NCBI RefSeq assembly: GCF_034092465.1
Contig: NZ_CP139303.1
Coordinates: 62,001 to 126,000 of the forward strand
Length of the DNA: 64,000 bases
From: Prochlorococcus sp. MIT 1223
GTDB taxonomy: Bacteria > Cyanobacteriota > Cyanobacteriia > PCC-6307 > Cyanobiaceae
Direction of reading: 5' to 3'
Part shown: one piece after another, positions 38,593 through 47,741 of the stretch
Layout: every line of letters begins with the position of its first letter
Position numbering within the stretch: the stretch's first letter is position 1
The notes under the pieces: generated by a model
Database searches by the model: none
Told to the model about the DNA's origin: nothing
Seen by the model: only the letters and a program-made list of their open reading frames with translations
Translations under genes and position numbers: made by a program

Positions 38593-41068
38593 GGCTTCAA
38601 CTAACTCCCTTTTAAAAAGGTCTATAGATCAATTGTGTTTTAACAGGTCTTTGCTGAAAGGAAGGGTAGATTATATCTGTTTATTTGCTATTTGGTGTGC
38701 TTGCTTTTTATTTGATGCCATTTGGATTCATCAGAATAATTTGCCACCAGCTTGGGATCAAGGGAGCCATTTATCTAAGGCCTTTGAAATAAACGAATAT
38801 CTAAATCACGTTAATTTGTTTGAAACAAGTTGGTGGAATGATCTTTGGGCTAAATTCCCTAGTTATAGAGGACCCTTTACGTATTTAGTGTCTTCTCCGA
38901 TTTTTAGACTATTTGGAACCACATATAAGAATGCAATTCTAACTAATCAAATTTTTAATGGCATATTAATTTTTAGCACATATTTTTTGGGACGGTTAAT
39001 TCATAGTAGAAACGCAGGTTTATGGGCAGCATTTCTTTGCGCAATATCTCCTGTTTTTATTCAACAAAGAACTGATTATTTAATTGACTTAAGTCTCGCT
39101 TCTATAATTAATTTGACTTGGCTCTGCTTGTCTCTTTGGAGGTTCAAAATATTTCTAAGTAAATGGGTCTCATCTATTTTATCAGGTATCTTTATTGGAA
39201 TTAGTTTCTTAACAAGGCCTACTGGTCTGATTTTCTTTTGGCTATCTAGCATATTATTTTTACTTCAATTCATTCACTCTTTAATTAGATTCAAGACTAA
39301 AAGCATATTACAATCACTTGTTATTATTTTAAGCTCACTAATTGTTGCTTGGCCTTGGTTTTCAGAAAATTGGCTAACGATAATAACTTCAATCAATAAG
39401 GCTAGAAGATGGGGCATACTTTATCAAGATGGATTAGAGGCTAATTCATTAGATGGCTGGCTCTTTTATCCAAAGATGGTGCCTACAATAACCGGATCAC
39501 TTTTTATAGGATTATTAGCTGCTGGTTCTCTAATAGCTATTTATTCTAGGTTATTTATTAGATCTAACTCTATAAATTTTTCTATTGATACATCAAAATT
39601 AATATGGTGGATTAGTTTTCCCTTAGGAGCTATTCTCCTTTGCATTTTTATGAGCACAAAAGAGATAAGATTTGTTTTACCTATTCTTCCACAGTTCTTT
39701 ATTCTAATTGGTATTATTATTACTTCTATCCAAACTAACTGGAGCACTATTTGGAAGAAAGCCCTTATAATTATCTCCATTTCAGGTGTCTTCTGGACTT
39801 ATTTTGGTATTGGTATAAATACAACTGGTTTATCTCCAAACCTTCCTGCTAAATCTGTTAATTGGCCTTTAGATCAAATAGTTGAAACTATTATCATTAA
39901 TAGCCCATACCAGCTATCTACATTAGCAGTGCTTTCAGATTCAAAATATTTAAATGCCTTTAATCTAGATGCAGAAGGTAAAAAACAAGATAATCTTGTT
40001 GCAGCAAGACAGACTTATTATCAATCAGAATCCTTTAGTGATGAGTTAAGTAATTTTGACTGGTTTCTTTTTAAGACTGGTGATCAAGGGATCATGAGTG
40101 GCGAAAATGAGAGAAAAATAGCAGAAATTGTTAAAGATTCAATCTTTTTTTCTGAAGAGAGAAAATGGTTTTTGCCTGATGGAAGTTATGCGTATTTATT
40201 TCGACGTAAGCCACTTAGTATTGAGGTTGCTAGATCTAGTTGCTCAAGAAATAATCCTATCTTAAATTTTCAAAATATTCCCGGTGGTTTCCAACTAGAT
40301 ATAACAGACAAGGCAAGAAATTTAATTAAAAGCCATATACTAATCGATTTGAAAGATAGTAAAAGACAATATAATTTTGATCAGTCAGTTGCTCAAGGAA
40401 TGCTTAGATTTGATCTGAAGAATTCTAATGATTGTTTTAAAATAACCCAAAGGTTCAATTCGAATTCAATTATTCTAGAAAATGATAACTTTTTCGGGTC
40501 TAGAATATCACTTTTAAATCCAGATATATATCCTGTCTCTAAACTATTATCGGAAGGCTCAGTTGAAATTAAAGCTACTAATTATTCTCAGCAAAGATTA
40601 GCTTTAAATAGAATAGAATTAGTTACAAATATGGGGAGTTTATTGAGGAATGGAGAACTAGACTTATTATTTGCGAAAGCAGGCCAACTAAATCAAGGGG
40701 ATCCAGAACAGGTATATTTGGAAAACTCTGAAGCGATTTTTAATGAGAGATTAAGACTCGATGAAAATAACTTAGATTATCTGTATGGTCTCGCTATTTC
40801 ACAGATATTACAGAAAAAAGTTTCCCTTGCTTCTAAGAGCCTAGATTTGATTTCTGAGATTGATATAGATAACCAATACGTATTTTTAGCAAAAGCTTTT
40901 CTTGATATTTATCAATTCAATCCTAAATTAGCTCTAATTTCAATTGACCGTGCAGAAGATATTAATAATGATCCAAATATAATAGATGTATTAAAAACTA
41001 TGAGGATCTTGGCTAAAATTCAAAGCACGAAATTTCTTGAAGCAATAGCTTTAATTAAAAAGACATAA
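38570..41068 (+). CDS. GT39-like membrane glycosyltransferase
   Basis: An 832-residue protein if started at ATG 38570; a TTG 39 bp earlier is also in frame. Near residue 55 comes PPAWDQGSHLSKAFEINEYL, the conserved Asp-bearing first loop of the dolichyl-phosphate-mannose (GT39/ArnT-like) transferases. About ten hydrophobic helices follow to residue ~430 (for example GLWAAFLCAISPVFIQQRTDY). The soluble C-terminal half, residues ~440-832, is not a known domain to me; its last part has helical repeats in TPR-like style. It would move a sugar from a lipid carrier outside the membrane. The acceptor is unknown. Confidence 0.78.
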   Translation: MKGKCLVKASTNSLLKRSIDQLCFNRSLLKGRVDYICLFAIWCACFLFDAIWIHQNNLPPAWDQGSHLSKAFEINEYLNHVNLFETSWWNDLWAKFPSYRGPFTYLVSSPIFRLFGTTYKNAILTNQIFNGILIFSTYFLGRLIHSRNAGLWAAFLCAISPVFIQQRTDYLIDLSLASIINLTWLCLSLWRFKIFLSKWVSSILSGIFIGISFLTRPTGLIFFWLSSILFLLQFIHSLIRFKTKSILQSLVIILSSLIVAWPWFSENWLTIITSINKARRWGILYQDGLEANSLDGWLFYPKMVPTITGSLFIGLLAAGSLIAIYSRLFIRSNSINFSIDTSKLIWWISFPLGAILLCIFMSTKEIRFVLPILPQFFILIGIIITSIQTNWSTIWKKALIIISISGVFWTYFGIGINTTGLSPNLPAKSVNWPLDQIVETIIINSPYQLSTLAVLSDSKYLNAFNLDAEGKKQDNLVAARQTYYQSESFSDELSNFDWFLFKTGDQGIMSGENERKIAEIVKDSIFFSEERKWFLPDGSYAYLFRRKPLSIEVARSSCSRNNPILNFQNIPGGFQLDITDKARNLIKSHILIDLKDSKRQYNFDQSVAQGMLRFDLKNSNDCFKITQRFNSNSIILENDNFFGSRISLLNPDIYPVSKLLSEGSVEIKATNYSQQRLALNRIELVTNMGSLLRNGELDLLFAKAGQLNQGDPEQVYLENSEAIFNERLRLDENNLDYLYGLAISQILQKKVSLASKSLDLISEIDIDNQYVFLAKAFLDIYQFNPKLALISIDRAEDINNDPNIIDVLKTMRILAKIQSTKFLEAIALIKKT

Positions 41069-41326
41069 TTACTTTATTAAACTAAAAGCAAAAAGCTTTA
41101 AGAATTATTTTTTAAGAGTTGAATTTAATCTAAATCATAAGTCTCAGGCGCCTCTCCAGTATCACTCTACAAATGTTGTAGCTATTGTAATAGTATTATC
41201 ATCTGTCAGACTTGATTTAATAATTTTCCTAGAAATAGTTTCAGCATTAGCCAATCACTAGGAGTTAAATCAGCGTTTTTTTTTATTTTTTAAATTCGTT
41301 TTATATGCACAAATAGTTCATGCCTT
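41069..41326. other. Intergenic region with two adjacent dyads
   Basis: No frame is seen. CTACAA-ATG-TTGTAG (41167-41181) is followed immediately by CTATT-GT-AATAG (41182-41193), two perfect inverted repeats back to back. They could be operator sites or the remains of a hairpin; no neighbouring gene clearly uses them. Confidence 0.35.
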
Positions 41327-41527
41327 TTAATCTCCATCTGTGTACTCCACGGACCCGTCTGGCTTCCTTTGTGGCTTTGAATGTAAAACTCTGAGAAGTC
41401 CTTTTGTATCCATATTTGGAGTTGTGATAGCAAATGAAAGGAGGAAAAAACCACCAAATATTGCAATCAGAATAATTATTAATGGCGAAATGCCTATCTC
41501 GTACAAGGTGAATGCTATATGATTCAT
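41327..41527 (-). CDS. Small single-pass membrane protein, function unknown
   Basis: A 66-residue protein: a short N-terminus, one hydrophobic helix (ISPLIIILIAIFGGFFLLSFAI, residues 13-34), then a charged tail (LLRVLHSKPQRKPDGSVEYTDGD). The minus-strand reading has normal protein composition, while the plus-strand frame over the same bases looks like its shadow. No family is recognised. Confidence 0.55.
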   Translation of the reverse strand: MNHIAFTLYEIGISPLIIILIAIFGGFFLLSFAITTPNMDTKGLLRVLHSKPQRKPDGSVEYTDGD

Positions 41528-41648
41528 ATTAAAAATTTTTGTGGTTTTTAATTACCAATGGGTTAATTTAATAAATTATTTGATAAATTCTAACCATCTT
41601 TTTTATTTGTATAGGCTATTTGGTACATATTTAAATAAATCATATCTT

Positions 41649-42005
41649 TTACCACATATCATCATTGATTTTATCTTTTTCTTTCTTTCGTTTCTCAAGT
41701 AAATCAAGTCTTCTTTCTAATTCTATTTTTTCAGGATCCACATCTTCACCTTTTGTGTCCATATTTATAACCTCTTTTATTTGAAGTTCAAATGAATCTT
41801 TAAAATGTTCTTTCATTTCTTTCCAGGCTTCTCTTTCCTCTGCATTTCCAACAGTTCCTGTTATTTGGTCACTAACAATTGATCTTACAAATTTCCTTAG
41901 ATCATCTTCTGTCATTGACTCTATTCTACTGTCAATGTATCTTTCTTTAAGATTCTCAAGTTGTTTCTTTGATAGATCTTTGTAACTAATCTGTTCAGTT
42001 GACAT
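41649..42005 (-). CDS. Charged helical protein, function unknown
   Basis: A 118-residue, very acidic and basic protein with coiled-coil-like stretches (LSKKQLENLKERYIDSRIESMTEDDLRKFV, and the C-terminal IELERRLDLLEKRKKEKDKI). It has no membrane segment and no catalytic motif. It is divergent from nothing close; the tRNA-Ser gene lies 228 bp upstream on the same strand. Coding is supported by the length and composition. Confidence 0.6.
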   Translation of the reverse strand: MSTEQISYKDLSKKQLENLKERYIDSRIESMTEDDLRKFVRSIVSDQITGTVGNAEEREAWKEMKEHFKDSFELQIKEVINMDTKGEDVDPEKIELERRLDLLEKRKKEKDKINDDMW

Positions 42006-42232
42006 AATTTTCTTTTTTGATCACCCTTTTTACGTTAACAAGTTAACGAGAGATTGTGTTTATCTATTCGCCATGTTACTTGTTTTCGAGAAACATGTTC
42101 TGAGTTGAAAACCTTCCAACATCTTAAGTACTTAATGAGGGAAATTATTTGACTTATAGAAAAAACTTTAGAGCAAAAGCTTGAATAAATAGTTTTTTCA
42201 ACCTTAGATAAAATAAATGAATTAGCTGGTAA

Positions 42233-42319
42233 CGGAGGGGGTGGGATTCGAACCCACGGTGCCCTTGCAGACACGCTAGTTTTCAAGACTAGAGCCTTAA
42301 ACCACTCGACCACCCCTCC
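42233..42319 (-). tRNA. tRNA-Ser (anticodon TGA)
   Basis: The reverse strand folds as an 87-base class-II tRNA. The acceptor arms GGAGGGG and CCCCTCC pair perfectly, with G as discriminator. The anticodon stem-loop has CTAGT / ACTAG stems around the loop CTTGAAA, giving TGA. A long variable arm (GTGTCTGCAAGGGCAC region) and the T arm GGGTTCGAATCCC are clear. No CCA is encoded. It lies just before the surface-polysaccharide island. Confidence 0.97.
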
Positions 42320-42519
42320 TAGCTTGTCGACTGATCGCCGACAATTACACTTTAGCAACAAGCAGTACAAGATTTACCATGAGCAAGACTTCGCTGGAAC
42401 AAAAACACTAAAAATTCTTTTGTTTCATCGTTTTAATGTCTTTTGAGGCTTTGGGGCTAAGAAGCATCCAAATACTTAAAAATTCAACTATAGTCCTATT
42501 GATGAAATTATGCCTGCTA

Positions 42520-42696
42520 ATGATAAACAAATATCGTATAACTAGAATAGATGGAGAAGAGGATAAACTTACATCTCAATCTTTTGATAGTTACGATGAA
42601 GCATATGATTTACTTGAGGAGATCTATGGAGATATTTGCTGCTCAGATGCAGATTATGAAGATCGTCCTTACTATCAAATTATAAAAATGTCTTAG
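42520..42696 (+). CDS. Small conserved-type acidic protein, function unknown
   Basis: A 58-residue protein from ATG 42520; an earlier in-frame start at 42436 would add 28 residues of unlike composition. The sequence (YRITRIDGEEDKLTSQSFDSYDEAYDLLEEIYGDICCSDADY) is acidic, with a CC pair and an RPYYQI ending. It resembles short picocyanobacterial proteins that I cannot name. It converges with the polysaccharide island. Confidence 0.55.
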   Translation: MINKYRITRIDGEEDKLTSQSFDSYDEAYDLLEEIYGDICCSDADYEDRPYYQIIKMS

Positions 42697-42796
42697 TCAA
42701 TAAATTATTAGATCTATCTTTAAAGTATAAATTAATCTTCTAAGATATAATACTAATTTCTTATTTAAAACGAGCTTTTATTTTAATATACATAAT

Positions 42797-44077
42797 TTAA
42801 AATATATCACCATGGTTAATTAAAGATTCTGATAGAACCTTAAAATAGTTTTCTGAGTTATGATATCTCTTCCAATCAATAGATCTTCTCTGCGAATCTT
42901 CAGATAATTTGCACTTGTTTTTTATAGCTCTACTTAGTGCTGCTTCTATTGACTCCGAGGTGTGAGAATTAAATATATAACCACCACCAAACTCTTCGAT
43001 CTCATCTGACATCCATGTACCATTAGGGACAACAAAACACTTGCCGAGAGACCTTGCTTCACAAAATATACCTGAGGTTTGACTATGATATCGATTCCTA
43101 CTGTATGGAAGAAGGAAAATATCAATTGAATTCAATAAATTCTCATAATCAATAGGAGAAAGAGAGTTTCTAAATAAAGTTACATTAGGTTTTGAATCTA
43201 ATAGATTGATAGCCTCTAAAACCTTATTCTCCATTCTTACCCTAATTGAACATTGTAGAAGAAACTGTATATCAAAACCTTGATTCCTATTGCTGTAAAT
43301 TTCGATAACATCGGGCAACAAGTCAAACCCTTTAGAGGTCCTTGCATCTCCCATATATCCAACTCTTATGCTTTTATTATTTTGTGTCTCTTCTTTATCT
43401 TTTTGACTTATTACATGTGGTATTGGTAAGACCTCAATTTTTTTAGAAGTGTAAACAGAAAATTCATCAGACAGTTTATTGGTATCAGAAAAAAGATAAA
43501 TTCTTTTGGATATAATACTATTATTAATTTGATTATATAAAAATTTATGTAAGTTATCAGGAAATTTGCTTAATTGATAATTTGGTCTAGAAGTAAAATG
43601 ATTAACGAAACCAACCTTAAAGTGGAATTTATGCGCAATAGATTCCAAATACTTTATTATCGCGAAGATGTTAACTATTGTCATCGTAGGAAAGAAGATA
43701 ATATTTTTTTTGGACTTTTCAAGATATTTATCTATTTGCTTAAGGTCATAGTAGGTGAAAATATTATGCAGCAAGAAATTCCATGATAGATAAATAAACT
43801 TATATATTTTCTTTGGAAGGAATCTTTTTATTAGTGGAACATTAAATCTTCTGCCTAAATCAACTTTGTAAAAAGGAATTGCTCCTAATTCGTTTACTAT
43901 TTCTTGACTCAAGTGCTTATTAGCTAGTATTAGAACTTTCCAACCTTTTGCTTTTGCTTCTTGTTGAAGTGATTTGCAATAATTATAATCATGACCTTGG
44001 AATGAGATTAGTGTCCTACACGATATTATAAAATTTATATCCTGATCTGATTTTTTCATATTTAAGAGTTTACTCAT
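42797..44077 (-). CDS. Family-1/4 glycosyltransferase
   Basis: A 426-residue GT-B glycosyltransferase. The C-terminal half has the GT4 hallmarks: VGYMGDARTSKGFDLLPDVI near residue 237, VTLFRNSLSPIDYENLLNSIDIFLLPYSRNRYHSQTSGIFCEARSLGK near residue 298, in which the ExSxS-like region binds the nucleotide sugar. The N-terminal half is the acceptor-binding domain. It is the last gene of the leftward part of the island and should add a sugar, perhaps heptose-derived, to a cell-surface glycan. Confidence 0.83.
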   Translation of the reverse strand: MSKLLNMKKSDQDINFIISCRTLISFQGHDYNYCKSLQQEAKAKGWKVLILANKHLSQEIVNELGAIPFYKVDLGRRFNVPLIKRFLPKKIYKFIYLSWNFLLHNIFTYYDLKQIDKYLEKSKKNIIFFPTMTIVNIFAIIKYLESIAHKFHFKVGFVNHFTSRPNYQLSKFPDNLHKFLYNQINNSIISKRIYLFSDTNKLSDEFSVYTSKKIEVLPIPHVISQKDKEETQNNKSIRVGYMGDARTSKGFDLLPDVIEIYSNRNQGFDIQFLLQCSIRVRMENKVLEAINLLDSKPNVTLFRNSLSPIDYENLLNSIDIFLLPYSRNRYHSQTSGIFCEARSLGKCFVVPNGTWMSDEIEEFGGGYIFNSHTSESIEAALSRAIKNKCKLSEDSQRRSIDWKRYHNSENYFKVLSESLINHGDIF

Positions 44078-44118
44078 TATTATACATCAGTTAATTTACT
44101 CAACTCATAATAATCATA

Positions 44119-45039
44119 CTATTTATTGCTTTTACTATTTTTGTACCAATCAATTGAATCTTTTAGCCCTTCTTTTAGAGACCTTGGTGAATACTCCTTA
44201 TACATATTTTTAAGTTTATTTATATCTAAAAGTTTGCTTTTTGCACCGACATATCTTGATGTATCATAGTCTATTAGTTCTTCTGGACATTCTAAATATT
44301 CACATATACTCTGAGCAAATTCTTGTATCGAGTAATCCATACCGGCTCCTATATTTAGTAAGTCATTATTTACTTTGTCAGCAGTATTATACATAGCATT
44401 TAAGAAGTCATCTACATGAACTAATTCACGTCTTTGACTTCCATCTCCCCACAATAATGCCTTTTCTTTAGTTACTTTAGAATTATATATTTTCCTTATT
44501 AAATCAAAAATGAAGTGCATCTGCCTTCCATCATTATGATAATCCCCACCATAAAGAGTTGAAGGAATATAGCAAGAGTAGTTCATATTATATTGAAGGT
44601 GAAGAGCATTAGCTCCAGCGAGTAGCATTCTTTTTGTTAGAGCATATGTATATAAGCTTGTGGTTGGGATCCCTTTCATATAATTCTCTTCTTTTAATTC
44701 CAATAGTGGATCATATGAGCAACTAGTTCCCATAAATATTAACTTTGCTTGTGGTTGTTTTTGCTTCCACCAATCCAGAACATGTGTATTTATTAATTGA
44801 TTAATTAACCATTGTTCCCCTGGATGTTTTAAGCAGAAATCTCCAGCTTGAGTCCATGCAGCCAAGTGATATATTCTATCGTATTTTATAAAACTGTAGT
44901 CATTTAATGAATCCTTAATCGTTAGATTACATTCGGAACTATTTGGACTAGTTATTTGGTTATCCCCTTGCTCTCTTTTTAGGGAACGTATTAGGTGCCT
45001 TCCTAAAAATCCTGAACCACCTGTAATAAATATATTCAC
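44119..45039 (-). CDS. NAD-dependent sugar epimerase/reductase (GDP-fucose-synthase-like)
   Basis: A 306-residue extended SDR. TGGSGFLGRHL at residues 6-16 binds NAD(P); the YxxxK-type YTYALTK is near residue 134, with SCSYDP before it. It is the class that converts GDP-sugars, for example to GDP-L-fucose, and could act on a GDP-heptose made by the neighbouring genes. The start overlaps the end of the methyltransferase gene by 4 bp (ATGA-type overlap), so the two are translated together. Confidence 0.82.
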   Translation of the reverse strand: MNIFITGGSGFLGRHLIRSLKREQGDNQITSPNSSECNLTIKDSLNDYSFIKYDRIYHLAAWTQAGDFCLKHPGEQWLINQLINTHVLDWWKQKQPQAKLIFMGTSCSYDPLLELKEENYMKGIPTTSLYTYALTKRMLLAGANALHLQYNMNYSCYIPSTLYGGDYHNDGRQMHFIFDLIRKIYNSKVTKEKALLWGDGSQRRELVHVDDFLNAMYNTADKVNNDLLNIGAGMDYSIQEFAQSICEYLECPEELIDYDTSRYVGAKSKLLDINKLKNMYKEYSPRSLKEGLKDSIDWYKNSKSNK

Positions 45040-46250
45040 TTAAAAATACTTGGATTAATTGGAAAGTAGAATTCTATTCCAGAATCGATGAGACTTGAAT
45101 TACGTTCAAGTATTTCTTTTTTAAAATTCCAGGCTAATACATAATAAATATCTGGTAAATCCTCTAACTCATCTTCTATTACAATTGGTATATGCATACC
45201 GGGACTATAGAGTCCCTTACGTAATTTGTTCTTCTCGACAAGACATTGCAACGTCTCAGTTCCAAGGTTGAAATAATTTAGCAGTGTATTGCCTTTTACG
45301 GGTGCTCCAAATCCATAGATCTTCTTACCTTGCTCTATTGCTTTCCCAAGGTATTCAAGATCACGAACCCTAAGATCCGATATCTTTCTAGAGAAATCCA
45401 AATAGGTGCTTTTCTTATTTATATTACTTTCCTCTTCTTGTTTTATTAACTTCATTAATCTATAAGTCTTTTCCTTTGTATTCTTATGTGTAACAAAAGC
45501 TATCATCGACCCCCCGTGAATTGGGGAAAGAAATGCGTCAAATATTTCCAGTCCATGTAATTCAAGAAGGTAGGAAATCGACTTGAGATTATAATATAGA
45601 AGATGTTCGTGATAAATCTGATCAAATGCAATATTATCTACGATAGATTTCATATATAAGAATTGAACTATGAAAATTCCTTCTTCAGACAAAAGATGTT
45701 TTATACCTTCAGTAACTGAATGGAGTTCTTCTAAATGGAAGAATACACCAGCTGCATTTATAATCTCGAATTTTCCGTCAATTGATTCAGCTAATTCCTT
45801 ATTGAAGAATTTATTTATCGTTGGTATGCCATTTGATTTAGCAATTTCAGAGGTTGTTTTAGAGGACTCTACTCCCAGCACATTGCATCCTATATCCATG
45901 AAGTGCTTTAATTGTGTTCCATCATTAGAGCCAATATCTAGAACATTAATGGCACTTTTATTAGCTGAATCAAAGTAATTATTTATTGTGATATTTGCGA
46001 TATTTTTAAAGTGTGATGAAAGTGATTTTGTTATTCCTGATAGATATGTATGATCACCAAACATTATTTCCTTCTTCACCGTATAGTCTAATTGAGTAGT
46101 GCTACATTTATTGCAATAAAATACCCTTAGAGGATACTTTGGCTCGGAACCAATTTCTTCTCTCTTTAAAAAGTTATTGCACCAAGGCTGTAATCCTAGA
46201 TCTATGCATAGATCTAAATCATTACCACCACATACTCTACATGAAAGCAT
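45036..46250 (-). CDS. Sugar C-methyltransferase-like SAM protein
   Basis: A 404-residue protein in three parts. The N-terminal zinc-binding region has CRVCGGNDL and CNKCSTTQ. The SAM Rossmann domain has VLDIGSNDGTQLKHFM near residue 104. The C-terminal domain, with IYGFGAPVKGNTLLNYFNL near residue 315, is the C-methyltransferase partner domain of TylC3/NovU-type enzymes. These methylate deoxysugars at carbon. It sits upstream of the epimerase gene with a 4-bp overlap. The sugar is presumably NDP-linked, but unproven. Confidence 0.85.
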   Translation of the reverse strand: MLSCRVCGGNDLDLCIDLGLQPWCNNFLKREEIGSEPKYPLRVFYCNKCSTTQLDYTVKKEIMFGDHTYLSGITKSLSSHFKNIANITINNYFDSANKSAINVLDIGSNDGTQLKHFMDIGCNVLGVESSKTTSEIAKSNGIPTINKFFNKELAESIDGKFEIINAAGVFFHLEELHSVTEGIKHLLSEEGIFIVQFLYMKSIVDNIAFDQIYHEHLLYYNLKSISYLLELHGLEIFDAFLSPIHGGSMIAFVTHKNTKEKTYRLMKLIKQEEESNINKKSTYLDFSRKISDLRVRDLEYLGKAIEQGKKIYGFGAPVKGNTLLNYFNLGTETLQCLVEKNKLRKGLYSPGMHIPIVIEDELEDLPDIYYVLAWNFKKEILERNSSLIDSGIEFYFPINPSIFK

Positions 46251-46403
46251 AAAAGAGGTTTCTTTTGTTTAATTTAACATGTAATTGGCTTGATTAACAA
46301 GCTATATATTTTAAGTTAAATAAAATCGATTATTTTAGTCTTATAATTAAACTTAAAACATAATCAATATGTGCTAGAATTGCTTTAATTATTATTAATT
46401 AGC

Positions 46404-47650
46404 TTGATGTTATCATTTAGTGAGTTGAATGATAAAGTATTGATAATTGGAGCAGGAATGGTAGGTTTGTCGATTGCTAATCAGCTTGTAGATAGAAAAA
46501 TTTCCAGCAATATTGTCTTAATAGAAAAAGAAGATTTACTTGGTCTCCACAGTTCTGGAAGAAATAGCGGTGTTTTACATGCGGGTATTTATTACAAGCC
46601 AGGATCGTTAAAGGCGAAGGTTTGTATCAGTGGAGCTAAGCGATTAAAAAAATGGATCGTTCAGCGAGGCTTGCCAATATCAAATTGTGGGAAATTAATC
46701 GTTCCACAAAAAAAGAGTTAGACTATATGATCGATGTACTTTATGAAAGAGGTTTAGAGAATGGTGCAGATGTAAGTATTTTAGGGAAATCAGCAATAAG
46801 TCAAATAGCACCAATAGCTAGATCTTCAACTGGTAGAGGTTTATGGAGCCCAGGGACATCTGTTACTCAGCCAAAGATTGTCATAAAAAAGCTAGAGGAA
46901 GAATTATCTTGTAAGGGTGTAAAAGTAATTAAGGGTGCAAATATCATTAATGTCGATGAGGATAATAAATTTTTAGATATAATGTCTAAAGGAGAATTAT
47001 TTAGAATTAGATATATACATTTATATAATTGTACTGGATTGCATTCCGATAGAATCGCAAAATTATTTAACGTAGGCAAAGAATACCTTTTACTACCATT
47101 TAAAGGACTATATTGGAGAGTTAAAAAATCATCAAATATTTCTCTTTCAACTAACCTTTACCCAGTCCCTGATTTAAATGTACCTTTCTTGGGTGTGCAT
47201 TTTACTCCCAGTGCAGAATTGGATCCAACTATACATATAGGTCCAACTGCAATTCCAGCGTTAGGTAGGGAAAATTATGAAAAATTCAAAGGAATCGAGC
47301 CTTTTATGACCTTTAGGAATTTTACTATTCTTGCCAATCAATATATAAATAATAAAAATGGCTTTAGAAATTATGCACGAGATCAAGCTTTTCTATCACT
47401 ACGCCCACTATTAATGGAACAAATTAAGCTTATCATTCCTGAAATAGATATTAATGATATAGAAAAAAGTAACAAGGTAGGAATCAGAGCACAATTATTT
47501 AACAAGAAGAAAAATGAAATTGTGGATGATTTTCTCTATGTCAATTCTGGTTCAAGTACACATATATTAAATGCAATTTCTCCTGCTTTTACAGCTAGTT
47601 TTTCTTTAGCTGATTTGATTATTGATGAGACAATTAACATCTATACTTAG
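46404..47650 (+). pseudogene. Split L-2-hydroxyglutarate oxidase-like FAD protein (frameshift at a slippery site)
   Basis: Two overlapping frames, 46404-46721 (105 residues) and 46652-47650 (up to 332 residues), together give one FAD-dependent oxidase resembling LhgO. The first holds VLIIGAGMVGLSIANQL and HSSGRNSGVLHAGIYYKPGSLKA; the second continues with ELDYMIDVLYERG to the C-terminus. The break lies at a run of seven A (46708-46714). In the upstream frame this reads CAA AAA AAG AGT TAG, so 46709-46715 is an in-phase A_AAA_AAG heptamer and a -1 shift joins the frames exactly. It may be a true pseudogene, a homopolymer error or a shifted gene. Confidence 0.75.
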
Positions 47651-47741
47651 CCTTGATTAATTTAAGTCAAACTTACCTTATAACTATCTATCTGTACTAA
47701 CTATAAAACTATTATTAAAATATGTTAGGAAGTCAAATAAT

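Noticed and set aside
41340-41522. Plus-strand 60-residue frame
   Set aside because: It mirrors the better minus-strand membrane protein in the same bases.
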